A DNA stretch of 64,000 nucleotides from Polynucleobacter sp. AP-Melu-500A-A1 (GCF_018882125.1 NZ_JACVOZ010000002.1:1-64000), one strand, 5' to 3'. Shown: positions 8,531 through 18,309, counted from the first letter of the stretch. Numbers and translations are program-made. Notes: a model not told the origin generated them from the sequence alone.

Positions 8531-8569
8531 AAAAAAATCTACCATTGATAGAGACTCAATAGTAGATTT
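8531..8569 (-). terminator. Rho-independent terminator of the Bug gene
   Basis: A 14-bp stem with one mismatch (8535-8548 with 8556-8569) encloses a 7-base loop. On the minus strand it is followed by seven T residues (A-run 8531-8537). It lies just beyond the stop of the minus-strand gene ending at 8583. The rest of 8366-8582 holds only AT-rich spacer and a 14-bp palindrome (8359-8372) at the end of the regulator gene. Confidence 0.85.
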
Positions 8570-8582
8570 CGAGGAGTTCAGA

Positions 8583-9593
8583 TTAGTTTAAATCTACTTG
8601 CAGGCGCGCATCTTTTACTAGCTTTGCCCATTGATTGCGATCTTTGTTGATGAAGTTGCTAAATGCTGCAGGAGAGCCACCGCCATCTTCTGCACCGATC
8701 TCAGCCATCTTGGCTTGAATTTCTGGTTTGCGCAAAACGGTATTGACATCAGCATTAATTTTTTCAACAATTTTTGGATCTAATTTGGCGGGGCCCATTA
8801 AACCATACCAAGCCGTCGCTTCAAAACCAGGAAAGCCCAATTGATCCATGGTGGGAACATTTGGATATGCGGCAGAGCGTTTAGTGCGCGTTTGTGCCAT
8901 TGGAATGACTTTGCCGCTCTGAATGTGCGGAGTAGCTGCTCCCATAGTTTCAAATGCATAAGTGATATGACCTGCCATTAAATCGACCAATACAGGACCG
9001 CTACCTTTATAGGGAATGTGTAGCGCTTGAGTGCCAGCGGTATGCATCATGAGTTCAAATGCGAGATGTTGGGTACTACCATTACCAGCAGAGCCAAAAC
9101 TTACTTTGCCTGGATTTTGTTTGAGGTATGCCACCAAATCCTTCACATTCTTAGCTGGTGCATCCACGTTGGCGATCAAGATATTCGGCGTAATACCTAA
9201 GAGTACGATCGGCGTGAAATCCGTTGTCGCGTTGTAGGGCATCTTTTGACCTAAAGCCGGAATGATCGACATGGCATTGACGTGCGCAAGACCTAGGGTA
9301 TAGCCATCATTAGGCGCCTTAGCTACAAGATCAGCAGCAATGGTGCCAGCGGCCCCACCTCGGTTATCAATGATGACTTGTTGGCCCCACATTTGCGAGA
9401 GGTTGATGGCGATAATGCGGGCGACTGCATCTGAACCGCCGCCAGGAGGAAATCCAACAATGAGCTTAATAGATTTATCAGGCCAGTTCTTTGCTTGCGC
9501 ATACACATGAGGTGATAGGGCCAAGATACTCAGTAAACTCGTGGCAGCGATGAAGAGTTTTGCAAATCGCTTTAATCCATTCAATGTAAGCAT
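8583..9593 (-). CDS. Tripartite tricarboxylate transporter substrate-binding protein (Bug/TctC family)
   Basis: 336 residues with a signal peptide (residues about 10-32, ending VYAQA). Family hallmarks are WPDKSIKLIVGFPPGGGSD near the mature N-terminus, VIIDNRGGAAGTIAADLVAKAPNDGYT, and the IPYKGSGP loop. These periplasmic proteins bind small carboxylates or related ligands. No tctA/tctB membrane genes are nearby, so its transporter partner, if any, is elsewhere. It probably forms a single-gene unit, with a strong terminator behind it. The ligand cannot be predicted. Confidence 0.92.
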   Translation of the reverse strand: MLTLNGLKRFAKLFIAATSLLSILALSPHVYAQAKNWPDKSIKLIVGFPPGGGSDAVARIIAINLSQMWGQQVIIDNRGGAAGTIAADLVAKAPNDGYTLGLAHVNAMSIIPALGQKMPYNATTDFTPIVLLGITPNILIANVDAPAKNVKDLVAYLKQNPGKVSFGSAGNGSTQHLAFELMMHTAGTQALHIPYKGSGPVLVDLMAGHITYAFETMGAATPHIQSGKVIPMAQTRTKRSAAYPNVPTMDQLGFPGFEATAWYGLMGPAKLDPKIVEKINADVNTVLRKPEIQAKMAEIGAEDGGGSPAAFSNFINKDRNQWAKLVKDARLQVDLN

Positions 9594-9637
9594 CGTAATT
9601 AACCCTATTAGTAAATGCGAATCCAGTTCGGGAAACT

Positions 9638-10831
9638 TTACCCTAGAAAGATCTCTTGCAGATTATTAAGATAGCGTAAACCCTGAGTTGTTCCCTTAAG
9701 TAGTGAGGGATTTGGATCAAGCAAGCCTTTATGCGTAGCCTCATGAAGACCTTTGCTGATCATATTTAATGGAAGGCCTGTACGTTCAGTAAAAGTATTG
9801 GTAGCTACGCCATCGGTGAGACGTAAAGTATTGAGCATAAATTCAAAGGGAAGATCTGAAGTTGCTACGTCCTTAGATTCGACTAGGGCATTTCCCTGAG
9901 TTTCCATACTCTGCATATAGGTCTCTGGGTGACGCTCTCGTACTTGGCGGGTAATCTTATCTGGAAAGGAAATCTTGCCATGGGCTCCCGCACCAATGCC
10001 GATGTAATCGCCAAAGCGCCAATAGTTCAGATTGTGTTTACATTCCATGCCTGCTTTTGCATAAGCAGAAACCTCATAGCGCTTGTATCCCGCTTTTGTG
10101 AGCAAATCTAAGTTTTGCTCAAAAATCGTATCTATCTCATCTTCGTTGGGTAGCTTTGGTGGAAAATTGGCAAAGTAGGTATTGGGTTCTAGGGTGAGGT
10201 TATATAGGGATAAGTGGGGCGTATTAAAGGACAGCGCTGTTTCAATATCCTTTTTGGCATCGTCTATGGTTTGCATCGGTAGCCCATACATCAAATCCAA
10301 ATTTACCGACTTAAAGTGATCCAAGGCAATTGCAATGGCACGCTTGGCTTCTTCACCGTTATGAATGCGACCTAGTGCTTTTAGCTGAGCATCTTGAAAA
10401 CTTTGGATACCCAATGAAACCCGATTAATTCCCGCTTTAGCAAAACCAGCAAATTTTTCAGCTTCAACAGAGCCAGGATTAGCTTCCATTGTGATTTCAG
10501 CATCAGGCTCTAGATTAATTCGAGCACGAATCGCTGACAGCAAGCTATCCATACCTCTTGCAGAGAGAAGGCTAGGAGTGCCCCCACCAATAAAAATACT
10601 ATGAACTTGTCTGCCCCAGATTCGGGGTAGCTCAGTCTCCAGATCTGCGATCAATGCCTTGATATAGCGCTCTTCATCAAAGCCCGATGATGTGCCTACT
10701 CCCTCTTTGATCTGATGAGAATTGAAATCACAGTAAGGGCATTTCTTTTCGCACCAAGGGAAATGAATATAGAGTGAAAGCGGCGGTAGCGCAGTCAAAC
10801 TGACTTTATTTAAACTACTATTGAGGGCCAT
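9638..10831 (-). CDS. hemW: Radical SAM heme chaperone HemW
   Basis: 397 residues. The radical SAM motif CxxxCxxC lies at residues 27-34 (CEKKCPYC), followed by DFNSH. GGGTPS is the SAM-binding segment. The HNLNYW motif is the HNxW signature that separates HemW from true oxygen-independent coproporphyrinogen oxidases (HemN). HemW binds heme and delivers it to respiratory proteins. The ATG overlaps the rdgB stop codon by one base (TAATG on the minus strand), so hemW is the last gene of an rph-rdgB-hemW operon. Confidence 0.93.
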   Translation of the reverse strand: MALNSSLNKVSLTALPPLSLYIHFPWCEKKCPYCDFNSHQIKEGVGTSSGFDEERYIKALIADLETELPRIWGRQVHSIFIGGGTPSLLSARGMDSLLSAIRARINLEPDAEITMEANPGSVEAEKFAGFAKAGINRVSLGIQSFQDAQLKALGRIHNGEEAKRAIAIALDHFKSVNLDLMYGLPMQTIDDAKKDIETALSFNTPHLSLYNLTLEPNTYFANFPPKLPNEDEIDTIFEQNLDLLTKAGYKRYEVSAYAKAGMECKHNLNYWRFGDYIGIGAGAHGKISFPDKITRQVRERHPETYMQSMETQGNALVESKDVATSDLPFEFMLNTLRLTDGVATNTFTERTGLPLNMISKGLHEATHKGLLDPNPSLLKGTTQGLRYLNNLQEIFLG

Positions 10832-11424
10832 TATTCAGTGCGCGTTTTCAATTGAGCGATGAGTTCGCGTAGCGCTTGTCCACGATGGCTTATAGCATTC
10901 TTCTGATCCGGCTCTAATTGTGCTGCCGTCAACTCAAACTCTGGTAAGAAAAAATAGGGGTCATAACCAAAGCCGTTTGAGCCTTGGGCTTGATCCACAA
11001 TGAGGCCATTCCAGCGCGTTTGCACAATGAGAGGCTCTGGATCATCTGCGTTATTCACTAGTACCAGCGCGCAGACATAATGTGCTGCTCGATTGGAAGT
11101 GTTCTGTAATGATTCAACGAGCTTTTGATTATTGGCATCATCATTGGCTGGCTCACCAGCAAAACGCGCAGAGAGCACTCCAGGCTTATTGTCAAGCGCT
11201 TGAACACAGATGCCTGAATCATCAGCCAAGGCAGGAAGTCCACTTGCTGCGCTGGCATGTCGTGCTTTGGCTAAAGCATTTTCGACAAAGGTATGAAAGG
11301 GCTCCTCACAAGAAGCAATTCCTAATTGACCCTGCGGAATAACTTCAAATTTCAGAGGGGCCAATAAAGCTTGAAACTCGCGCAACTTGCCTGCGTTATT
11401 GGAGGCCAGAACCAGTTTTTGCAT
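10831..11424 (-). CDS. rdgB: XTP/dITP pyrophosphatase RdgB (HAM1 family)
   Basis: 197 residues, the usual family length. Motifs in order: LASNNAGKLREF at the N-terminus (nucleotide binding), DDSGI, GVLSARFAG, GFGYDPYFF and SHRGQAL. The enzyme hydrolyses deaminated purine triphosphates (ITP, XTP, dITP) to monophosphates and so protects DNA and RNA. It sits 12 bases after rph and overlaps hemW by one base, a gene order common in betaproteobacteria. Confidence 0.95.
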   Translation of the reverse strand: MQKLVLASNNAGKLREFQALLAPLKFEVIPQGQLGIASCEEPFHTFVENALAKARHASAASGLPALADDSGICVQALDNKPGVLSARFAGEPANDDANNQKLVESLQNTSNRAAHYVCALVLVNNADDPEPLIVQTRWNGLIVDQAQGSNGFGYDPYFFLPEFELTAAQLEPDQKNAISHRGQALRELIAQLKTRTE

Positions 11425-11436
11425 AACTAAAGAAAA

Positions 11437-12177
11437 TTATTTTAAAGAATCTGCTTGCAAGCGTGTTAATTCACGAATACCTTCATCGGCTAAATCGAGT
11501 AAGGCACTTAACTCTACTCTAGAGAAGGTGGCACCTTCCGCTGTTCCTTGAACTTCAATCATGCCACCATTGCCTGTCATGACGACATTCATATCGGTAT
11601 CGCATGAAGAGTCTTCGGGGTAATCTAAATCGAGCACTGGGGTACCTTGGTAAATGCCAACTGAAATTGCGGCAACGCTATCAATAATGGGATCTTGAGT
11701 AAGTACACCACTTTTGAGCAATTGATTAACAGCATCTCTAGCAGCGACATAGGCACCAGTGATAGATGCCGTTCTTGTTCCGCCATCTGCTTGTAAGACA
11801 TCGCAATCTAGATGGATGGTGCGCTCGCCTAATATCTTTAGGTCAAAGACGCTACGCATTGCGCGCCCGATGAGGCGCTGAATTTCTTGTGTACGTCCAG
11901 ACTGCTTTCCTCGTGCTGCTTCGCGATCACTGCGAGTATGAGTTGAGCGGGGGAGCATGCCGTATTCAGCGGTAACCCAGCCTTCACCTGAACCCTTTTT
12001 ATGAGGCGGTACTTTTTCAAGAATGCTGGCAGTGCATAGAACCTTGGTATCACCAAAGGCGATCAGGACTGAACCTTCCGCATGTTTAGTAAAAGCGCGC
12101 GAGATGGAGACGGCTCGTAATTCTTGTGGAGCACGTCCGCTGGGGCGGGTTATCTTGGCTGGGTTTACGGTACTCAT
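11437..12177 (-). CDS. rph: Ribonuclease PH
   Basis: 246 residues. N-terminal [11 protein letters not shown] and the phosphate-binding segment [12 protein letters not shown] are characteristic, followed by [15 protein letters not shown] and [16 protein letters not shown]. RNase PH trims tRNA 3' ends phosphorolytically. The C-terminus ([11 protein letters not shown]) is complete, unlike the frameshifted copy of E. coli K-12. It is the first gene of a minus-strand operon and is divergent from yicC, with only 42 bases between the start codons. Confidence 0.96.
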   Translation of the reverse strand: MSTVNPAKITRPSGRAPQELRAVSISRAFTKHAEGSVLIAFGDTKVLCTASILEKVPPHKKGSGEGWVTAEYGMLPRSTHTRSDREAARGKQSGRTQEIQRLIGRAMRSVFDLKILGERTIHLDCDVLQADGGTRTASITGAYVAARDAVNQLLKSGVLTQDPIIDSVAAISVGIYQGTPVLDLDYPEDSSCDTDMNVVMTGNGGMIEVQGTAEGATFSRVELSALLDLADEGIRELTRLQADSLK

Positions 12178-12219
12178 GGATTTTTTCCTGTTCGTTAGCT
12201 ATCAATCTACAATGTTCCT

Positions 12220-13149
12220 ATGATATCGAGCATGACTGGTTATGGCAGCGCATCCCGCCAAGTCTCCCTAGGAGGGGGTGTGGTTGCTGATCTGCAAGTG
12301 GAATGTCGGGCTGTTAATAGCCGCTTTCTGGATTTGGGTTTTCGGCTCCCAGATGAGTGTCGTGGTGCAGAGCCTGCTTTGCGCGAGCTAGCAACACAAA
12401 ACCTTTCACGAGGAAAAGTGGAATTTAGGGCTGCCTGGCGCGTTAATGCGGGAGCGGCGGCTAACAGTAAGTCCAACCCCCATGTATTAGGCGCCTTAAG
12501 TAAAGATCGCCTCGATGCCCTCTATACCCTCCAAGAAAAGGCGCAAGCTGCCTTTCCTAAGGCGGCCGAATTAAGCATCTCCGATGTATTACGTTGGCCA
12601 GGCGTAGTTTCAGAACCTCGTGGTGAAGAAGAGGGATGGATTGCCGCTACAGTAGAGGCAGGGCGTGCAGCATTGACTGCACTGATGGATAGTCGTCATG
12701 CTGAAGGTAAAGCCTTAGCTGGGGTATTAAGCACCATTACCGGGAAGATGCGCGAGATCGTTGCTGTCATCGAACCAAAAGTCCCGCTCTATGTCACCCA
12801 ATATCAAGAGAAGTTAACTGAGCGCTTGGCAGAAGCTTTGGCTGCTCAAGAACAATCTAAGGGCGGACCAGAACTCATGGAGCGTATTCGTCAAGAAGTC
12901 GTTCTCTATGCTGTCAGAATTGATGTTGCAGAAGAATTCGCTCGACTAAAGACACATTTACAGGCAGTTGATACTGCCTTGGTGGGCAAAGGGCCGATAG
13001 GCAAGCGCCTTGATTTCTTAATGCAAGAGCTCAATCGCGAAGCCAATACCCTCAGCTCTAAGTCAGTCTCCGAAGAATGCACTCAGGCCGCCTTAGAGCT
13101 TAAGCTTTTGATTGAGCAGATGCGCGAACAAGTACAAAACCTCGAGTAA
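12220..13149 (+). CDS. yicC: YicC family endoribonuclease
   Basis: 309 residues. It begins with the family signature MISSMTGYGSA and has the conserved C-terminal DUF1732 block (GKRLDFLMQELNREANTLSSKS). E. coli YicC is reported to be an endoribonuclease that helps degrade the small RNA RyhB. At 309 residues it is slightly longer than E. coli YicC (about 290). It leads a yicC-gmk-rpoZ-spoT cluster and lies 17 bases before gmk. Confidence 0.93.
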   Translation: MISSMTGYGSASRQVSLGGGVVADLQVECRAVNSRFLDLGFRLPDECRGAEPALRELATQNLSRGKVEFRAAWRVNAGAAANSKSNPHVLGALSKDRLDALYTLQEKAQAAFPKAAELSISDVLRWPGVVSEPRGEEEGWIAATVEAGRAALTALMDSRHAEGKALAGVLSTITGKMREIVAVIEPKVPLYVTQYQEKLTERLAEALAAQEQSKGGPELMERIRQEVVLYAVRIDVAEEFARLKTHLQAVDTALVGKGPIGKRLDFLMQELNREANTLSSKSVSEECTQAALELKLLIEQMREQVQNLE

Positions 13150-13166
13150 CTCTTACAATCTCTTTT

Positions 13167-13805
13167 ATGACGAACCCGATTTTGACACCCGCTTATCAAG
13201 GAAGCATGCTGATGATTGTGGCGCCCTCAGGTGCTGGCAAATCCTCTTTAGTCAATGCTTTGCTGCAAGATGAATCGGGTTTGAAATTATCACTTTCGAC
13301 AACTACTCGCGCACCAAGACCTGGTGAAGGGGATGGAAAAGATTATCGATTTGTTACTAAAGAAGAATTCATCCGCGAAAGAGATGCAGGTCAATTTTTA
13401 GAGTGGGCAGAAGTACATGGCCATTTCTATGGCACCTCTAAACCTTGGATTGAATCTCAGATGCAAGCCGGTAACGATGTCATGTTAGAAATTGATTGGC
13501 AAGGCGCACAGCAGATCCAAAAACTGATTCCTTCAGTGCAATGGATTTTCATTTTCCCACCGTCGATTGAGGCCCTGGAAGAGCGTTTACGTAAACGGGG
13601 TCAAGATGATGAGGCGACTATTCAGAGACGTTTAGCGGCGGCGCATATTGAGCTTCAGCATGCCCACGAGGCAGACTTTATTGTGGTCAATGACGCCTTT
13701 GATCAGGCTTTGGTCGACCTAAAGCAGATTTTGGCTGCCAGCCGGCTGCGCTCAGGGCCTAGTATGGCCAGAAACCCAGCCCTTTTAAAGCGGCTTGGTG
13801 TCTAA
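13167..13805 (+). CDS. gmk: Guanylate kinase
   Basis: 212 residues. The P-loop APSGAGKS is at residues 19-26. The GMP-binding part has [11 protein letters not shown], then GKDYRFV, then [25 protein letters not shown] is the conserved acidic segment and the lid region is [17 protein letters not shown]. It converts GMP to GDP with ATP. It precedes rpoZ and spoT, linking guanine nucleotide supply to stringent control, a common proteobacterial order. Confidence 0.97.
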   Translation: MTNPILTPAYQGSMLMIVAPSGAGKSSLVNALLQDESGLKLSLSTTTRAPRPGEGDGKDYRFVTKEEFIRERDAGQFLEWAEVHGHFYGTSKPWIESQMQAGNDVMLEIDWQGAQQIQKLIPSVQWIFIFPPSIEALEERLRKRGQDDEATIQRRLAAAHIELQHAHEADFIVVNDAFDQALVDLKQILAASRLRSGPSMARNPALLKRLGV

Positions 13806-13849
13806 TCAGTTATCCTATAGGCACTAAAGCTAAATTAAGTGAGTTCAGC

Positions 13850-14053
13850 ATGGCGCGTATTACTGTAGAAGATTGTCTTAAAACTATCCCAAATCGTTTT
13901 GAACTGGTATTGGCTGCGACTTATCGTGCTCGCCAATTGGTTCAAGGTCACTCTCCACGTGTTGAGTCCAGAGATAAAGCCACGGTAGTTGCTTTACGCG
14001 AAGTGGCTGCTGGTGTAACTGACCGTGACATGTTGACCAAAGTACCTTTGTAA
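13850..14053 (+). CDS. rpoZ: RNA polymerase omega subunit
   Basis: 67 residues, short but typical of betaproteobacteria. It starts [10 protein letters not shown] and contains the family pattern [16 protein letters not shown] followed by [13 protein letters not shown]. Omega assists folding of the beta' subunit and forms part of the ppGpp site of RNA polymerase, which fits its position directly upstream of the ppGpp synthetase/hydrolase gene, with 15 bases between them. Confidence 0.96.
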   Translation: MARITVEDCLKTIPNRFELVLAATYRARQLVQGHSPRVESRDKATVVALREVAAGVTDRDMLTKVPL

Positions 14054-14068
14054 TTTAGGAGTTCCGGT

Positions 14069-16441
14069 GTGGAGCTCCCTCTAGGTACTCACAAATCATC
14101 GGAATTAGTAGGAGGGGTCTCGTCCAGTGAGGCCGCTTCAGTAGCTGAGCGGGCTAGTACTCTGCAAGCTTCTGAGAACAAGAAGCAGTCTGTTCTTGCC
14201 ACATTGTTGGCGCAATCCAGTCGTCATTTATTTGGGCCAACCTCTGCGCCCAATTTACCGCTAAAGCATCAAGTTGTTTCGATTGAAGGTTTACTGTCTA
14301 AGCTAAGCTATCTCAAATCTAATGAAGTGGCGCTGATTAAAAAAGCTTTTCAATTTTCAGATGCCGCTCACTTAGGTCAGTACCGACATAGTGGCGAGCC
14401 CTATATTACGCATCCTGTAGCCGTTGCTGAGCTCTGTGCTTCCTGGCGTTTAGATGCTCCATCGATCATGGCAGCGCTCTTACATGATGTGATTGAAGAT
14501 ACAGGTGTATCTAAAGCTAACCTAGTTGAGAAGTTCGGTGGAAAAGTAGCTGAATTGGTTGAAGGTCTAACCAAGCTTGATAAATTAGAGTTTCAAAGTC
14601 ATGCTGAGGCACAGGCTGAGAGTTTTCGTAAGATGTTTATGGCGATGGCCAGAGATGTCCGCGTCATTTTGGTGAAGTTGGCAGACCGTACGCACAATAT
14701 GCGCACTTTAGATGCCGTTCCGATGGAAAAGCGCCGTAGAGTCGCCGCTGAAACCATTGAGATTTATGCGCCAATTGCACACCGCCTGGGTCTTAACATC
14801 ATCTATCGCGACTTACAAGATCTCAGTTTCCGTTACTCCATGCCATTGCGCTTTAGAGTCATTGAAGGAGCTGTTAAGAAGGCTCGTGGTAATCGTAAGG
14901 AGATGGTCGAGAAGATTTTGCAATCGTCTCGTATGGCTTTTGCTAAAGCCAATCTTGAGGTTGACTTGCGTGGTCGTGAGAAGACTCTCTTTAGTATCTA
15001 TCACAAAATGCGTAGTAAGCGTCTCAGCTTCTCACAAGTATTGGATGTCTACGCCTTTAGAGTAACAGTCAATAGCATTGATGAGTGTTATCGCGCTTTA
15101 GGAATATTGCATTCCTTATATAAGCCCATGCCTGGTAAATTTAAGGATTACATTGCGATCCCTAAATTAAATGGTTATCAGTCCTTACACACTACTTTAT
15201 TAGGTCCGTCTGGGGTCCCAGTCGAGTTCCAGATTCGTACTACAGAGATGCATGCAGTTGCTGAGGCAGGAGTAGCGGCGCATTGGGCCTATAAAGATGG
15301 CTCACCGGACATGAGTGAGGTGCAAAATCGTGCCCATCAATGGCTGCAATCCTTAATTGATATTCAAGATAGTAGTGGTGACTCGCAAGAGTTCTTAGAG
15401 CATGTCAAGATCGATCTTTTTCCAGATGCGGTATATGTCTTCACGCCTAAGGGACAGATTCGTGCACTTCCAAGAGGAGCAACCGCTCTAGACTTTGCTT
15501 ACTCTATTCATAGCGACATAGGAAATACCTGTGTAGCAGTCAAGATCAATGGCTTGCAACTACCTTTGCGAAGCGAATTGAAGAATGGCGACATTATTGA
15601 GGTAGTTACCTCTACAAACTCTCAGCCAAATCCTGGTTGGTTGGCATTTGTACGGACTGGTAAAGCGCGTGCATCGATCCGACATTCATTAAAGACAAAG
15701 CACTATTCAGAATCTCTACAGCTTGGCGAAAGACTTCTTGCGAATGCGCTGCGCCAGCAGGGTGTAGATGCTGCCCTAATCACTTTAGAGATTTGGGAAA
15801 AGCTGATGCACTGGACGGGCGATAAAAATCGTGAAGAAGCTTGTGTCAATATTGCTTTAGGACGTCGTTCGCCCCAAGAGCTAGCGATTCGCCTAAAGAT
15901 TTTGATTGATGACGATGGTGGTTCAGAGCAAATGCGCCTGGGCGCTGCTGATTGGGTTAATCCAACCCAAGAGATTCATCATCAGCGACAAGCTATTTTG
16001 GTAGATGGTCGCGAGGGTAATTCCATTAGTTTTCAAACCTGTTGCCATCCAATTCCCGGAGATAACATCATTGGATACCTTGGTAAAGGCGAGGGTCTAC
16101 AAGTTCATAGTAATGAATGCCCGGTTGCCCTGCGTATGCTCTCTAAAGATAGCGATAAATGGGTTGAGGTAGAGTGGGGCAAAGATTTAAATCGTGAGTT
16201 TGAAGTAGATCTGGCGATTGATACACGGCAAGGGAAGGGTGTTCTGGCCCGAGTTGCTAGCAGCGTGACTGCCGCCGACTCGAACATCATGAACGTGTCT
16301 ATGGAAGACCGCTATAAAGAAGATTCAGTCACGATTCGATTTACGATACAAGTGTATGACCGCTTGCACTTATCGAAAGTCATGCGAAGCTTGCGTACCA
16401 ATCATGATGTGATGAGAGTGACTCGCATTCGGACGCATTAG
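14069..16441 (+). CDS. spoT: Bifunctional (p)ppGpp synthetase/hydrolase (RelA/SpoT family)
   Basis: 790 residues from GTG 14069, with TTAGGAG upstream. The N-terminal HD hydrolase domain is intact (HSGEPYITHP, then LLHDVIEDT). The synthetase domain has GREKTLFSIYHKM, NGYQSLHTTL and EFQIRTTEMH. A TGS domain (DLFPDAVYVFTPKG) and a C-terminal ACT domain follow. The charge motif before YIAIPK reads KFKD, basic like the RxKD of bifunctional enzymes rather than the acidic ExDD of synthetase-only RelA. It should both make and degrade the stringent-response alarmone. It lies 15 bases after rpoZ and is convergent with greB. Confidence 0.95.
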   Translation: MELPLGTHKSSELVGGVSSSEAASVAERASTLQASENKKQSVLATLLAQSSRHLFGPTSAPNLPLKHQVVSIEGLLSKLSYLKSNEVALIKKAFQFSDAAHLGQYRHSGEPYITHPVAVAELCASWRLDAPSIMAALLHDVIEDTGVSKANLVEKFGGKVAELVEGLTKLDKLEFQSHAEAQAESFRKMFMAMARDVRVILVKLADRTHNMRTLDAVPMEKRRRVAAETIEIYAPIAHRLGLNIIYRDLQDLSFRYSMPLRFRVIEGAVKKARGNRKEMVEKILQSSRMAFAKANLEVDLRGREKTLFSIYHKMRSKRLSFSQVLDVYAFRVTVNSIDECYRALGILHSLYKPMPGKFKDYIAIPKLNGYQSLHTTLLGPSGVPVEFQIRTTEMHAVAEAGVAAHWAYKDGSPDMSEVQNRAHQWLQSLIDIQDSSGDSQEFLEHVKIDLFPDAVYVFTPKGQIRALPRGATALDFAYSIHSDIGNTCVAVKINGLQLPLRSELKNGDIIEVVTSTNSQPNPGWLAFVRTGKARASIRHSLKTKHYSESLQLGERLLANALRQQGVDAALITLEIWEKLMHWTGDKNREEACVNIALGRRSPQELAIRLKILIDDDGGSEQMRLGAADWVNPTQEIHHQRQAILVDGREGNSISFQTCCHPIPGDNIIGYLGKGEGLQVHSNECPVALRMLSKDSDKWVEVEWGKDLNREFEVDLAIDTRQGKGVLARVASSVTAADSNIMNVSMEDRYKEDSVTIRFTIQVYDRLHLSKVMRSLRTNHDVMRVTRIRTH

Positions 16442-16452
16442 ACTCTACGTTC

Positions 16453-16953
16453 TTAAAGATACTGGACGTCTAAGATTTCAATTTCAGCTGGACCATTAGG
16501 TGTTTGTATCTTGACACAATCCCCCAGCCTTGCCTTGATGAGGGCTTTTGCAATTGGTGAGACCCAACTTACGTGACCCTTATCTAAATCCACCTCATCT
16601 ACGCCAACAATCGTGATGATGGTTTCTTTTCCTGCTGACGAACCTTCGAGTAGGGCATAAGTTACTGTTGCACCAAAAAAGACCTGCTGCGCATCAGCAT
16701 CACCTGATTTTCTGGCTAAGTTATCGACAACAACCGCAAATTCCAGGCGCTGATTGAGAAACCGAATACGCCGATCAATTTCCCTGAGGCGCTTTTTTCC
16801 ATAGATATAGTCCCCATTTTCAGATCGATCTCCATTGGAGGCTGCCCAGTGCACAACTTTGACCACCTCAGGCCGATCAAGGTTTAGAAGCTGCAGAAGC
16901 TCACTTTTGATGCGTTCGTGACCTGCGGGGGTAATGTAGTTCTTCTCTTCCAT
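16453..16953 (-). CDS. greB: Transcription elongation factor GreB
   Basis: 166 residues from ATG 16953 (MEEKNYITPAG). The frame stays open upstream to 17046, but that part is antisense to tRNA-Arg and resembles no Gre protein, so the longer start is rejected. The N-terminal coiled coil carries the acidic tip region (SNGDRSENGDYIYGK), where Asp and Glu stimulate RNA polymerase transcript cleavage. The C-terminal FKBP-like domain ends AEIEILDVQYL. KKRLREIDRRIRFL is typical of GreB rather than GreA. It rescues backtracked elongation complexes and is convergent with spoT (11-base gap). Confidence 0.93.
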   Translation of the reverse strand: MEEKNYITPAGHERIKSELLQLLNLDRPEVVKVVHWAASNGDRSENGDYIYGKKRLREIDRRIRFLNQRLEFAVVVDNLARKSGDADAQQVFFGATVTYALLEGSSAGKETIITIVGVDEVDLDKGHVSWVSPIAKALIKARLGDCVKIQTPNGPAEIEILDVQYL

Positions 16954-16971
16954 GGCATAATTATGGCTGTT

Positions 16972-17048
16972 GCGGCTGTAGCTCAGCTGGATAGAGTACT
17001 TGGCTACGAACCAAGGGGTCGTGGGTTCAATTCCTGCCAGCCGCACCA
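16972..17048 (+). tRNA. tRNA-Arg (anticodon ACG)
   Basis: A 77-base cloverleaf including an encoded CCA. The acceptor stem GCGGCTG (16972-16978) pairs with CAGCCGC (17038-17044), then A and CCA follow. The anticodon stem CTTGG/CCAAG encloses the loop CTACGAA with anticodon ACG (normally edited to ICG, reading CGU, CGC and CGA). The T arm has GTGGGTTCAATTCC. It lies 18 bases from the greB start on the opposite strand. Confidence 0.97.
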
Positions 17049-17057
17049 GTCTACATA

Positions 17058-17086
17058 GGGCCTAGTTTCCAACTAGGCCCTTTTTT
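17058..17086 (+). terminator. Rho-independent terminator after tRNA-Arg
   Basis: A perfect 10-bp stem, GGGCCTAGTT (17058-17067) with AACTAGGCCC (17071-17080), has a 3-base loop TCC and is followed by six T residues. It lies 10 bases beyond the CCA end and should end the tRNA transcript before the MCE operon. Confidence 0.95.
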
Positions 17087-17136
17087 ACTTTCGGACGTTT
17101 TTAATGGTTTTTTGGTAGATCCCTTATAGTTTGATT

Positions 17137-18309
17137 ATGGACATTTCTCAGCCCGCCGCTTCAAATCCAACTACGCCAGTTGCGGTTTGGTCCACTATTG
17201 ATGACACGAATGCCAGAGTGCTTCTCAGTGGCAATGTTGATGTCTATTCATTGGGTGAAGTTTGGGGTCAGATTAATGACATCCAACATAGCTGGCTAGG
17301 TCAAAATCCACAACAATCCAAGACCTTGACATTCGATGCTTCTCAGGTAGATTCTTTAGGTGGTGCTGGAATTGCTTTCATCATTGATTTAGAGCAAGCT
17401 CAGCAAAAATCCGGTGGCACCTTTTCACTGGTAGGACTTGATCCTCGCTATCAGCCCTTGCTGAAAGAGTTTGACCCGATCTCCAATTTATTTCCCCCCT
17501 CAGTAATAAAGCCTCAGCGAGGTTTTATTGTGAGTACGGGTATGGCAACTCAAAACCTACTTGAAGATGCCAAGGGCTTGATCACCTTTGCTGGCCATCT
17601 TGCTGCAGACTTATTTTGGTCACTCAGGAACCCAAGCCAAGTTCGTTGGGGTGACTTTGTGAATGCAGCGGTAGAGGCTGGTATTGCTGCTTTACCGATT
17701 GTCGGATTAGTTTCTTTTTTAATTGGCATTATTTTGTCCTTCCAAGCTGCGATTGGCATGCAGCAATTTGGCGCCACCTCTTTTGTGGGCCCCTTAGCTG
17801 CGCTAGGCATTGTTCGAGAAATGGGTCCATTGATTACTGCCATTCTGCTTGCTGGACGATCTTCCGCCGCATTTGCTGCAGAGATCGGTACCATGACCGT
17901 CAATAGTGAAGTCGATGCCTTAGTGACCGGTGGATTAAGTCCGATTCGATTTTTAGTGGTACCTAGGGTTCTTGCTGGTATTTTGGTGATGCCTATTCTC
18001 ACCTTATATGCAGACATCGTTAGCATTCTGGCATCGATGTTTACGATGTTGGCATATGGCATTCCATTTATCAATTTCTACAACGGTATGGTCGCTGCAG
18101 TTTCTTTGGAAGATATTCTCTCTGGCTTGGTAAAGGCAACCCTCTTTGGTGTTGTAGTCTCTGCTGTCGGTTGTTTACGCGGCATGCAGACTGGTACTGG
18201 AGCTGCTGCAGTGGGTATCTCAGCTACGCGTGCAGTAGTGAGCAGTATCGTCATGATTGTGTTGGTCGATGGGATCTTTGCAGTGATTTCCTATAAGACA
18301 GGCTTCTGA
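17137..18309 (+). CDS. MlaE-type ABC permease with N-terminal STAS domain
   Basis: 390 residues from ATG 17137; a TTG at 17131 would add two. Residues about 25-125 form a STAS/MlaB-like domain (VLLSGNVDVYSLGEVW, then DSLGGAGIAFIIDLEQA). The rest is a full MlaE permease with about five membrane helices (VSFLIGIILSFQAAIGMQQFGA, split here as VSFLIGIILSFQ and AAIGMQQFGA, then REMGPLITAILLAGRSSAAFAAEIGTM in part). In E. coli MlaB and MlaE are separate proteins; here they are joined. It starts a four-gene phospholipid or lipid transport operon between the membranes and overlaps the ATPase gene by one base (TGATG). Confidence 0.9.
   Translation: MDISQPAASNPTTPVAVWSTIDDTNARVLLSGNVDVYSLGEVWGQINDIQHSWLGQNPQQSKTLTFDASQVDSLGGAGIAFIIDLEQAQQKSGGTFSLVGLDPRYQPLLKEFDPISNLFPPSVIKPQRGFIVSTGMATQNLLEDAKGLITFAGHLAADLFWSLRNPSQVRWGDFVNAAVEAGIAALPIVGLVSFLIGIILSFQAAIGMQQFGATSFVGPLAALGIVREMGPLITAILLAGRSSAAFAAEIGTMTVNSEVDALVTGGLSPIRFLVVPRVLAGILVMPILTLYADIVSILASMFTMLAYGIPFINFYNGMVAAVSLEDILSGLVKATLFGVVVSAVGCLRGMQTGTGAAAVGISATRAVVSSIVMIVLVDGIFAVISYKTGF

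Noticed and set aside
16954..17046. Longer N-terminus of greB
   Set aside because: This stretch is antisense to tRNA-Arg, and Gre proteins begin at the MEEKNY-type start at 16953.
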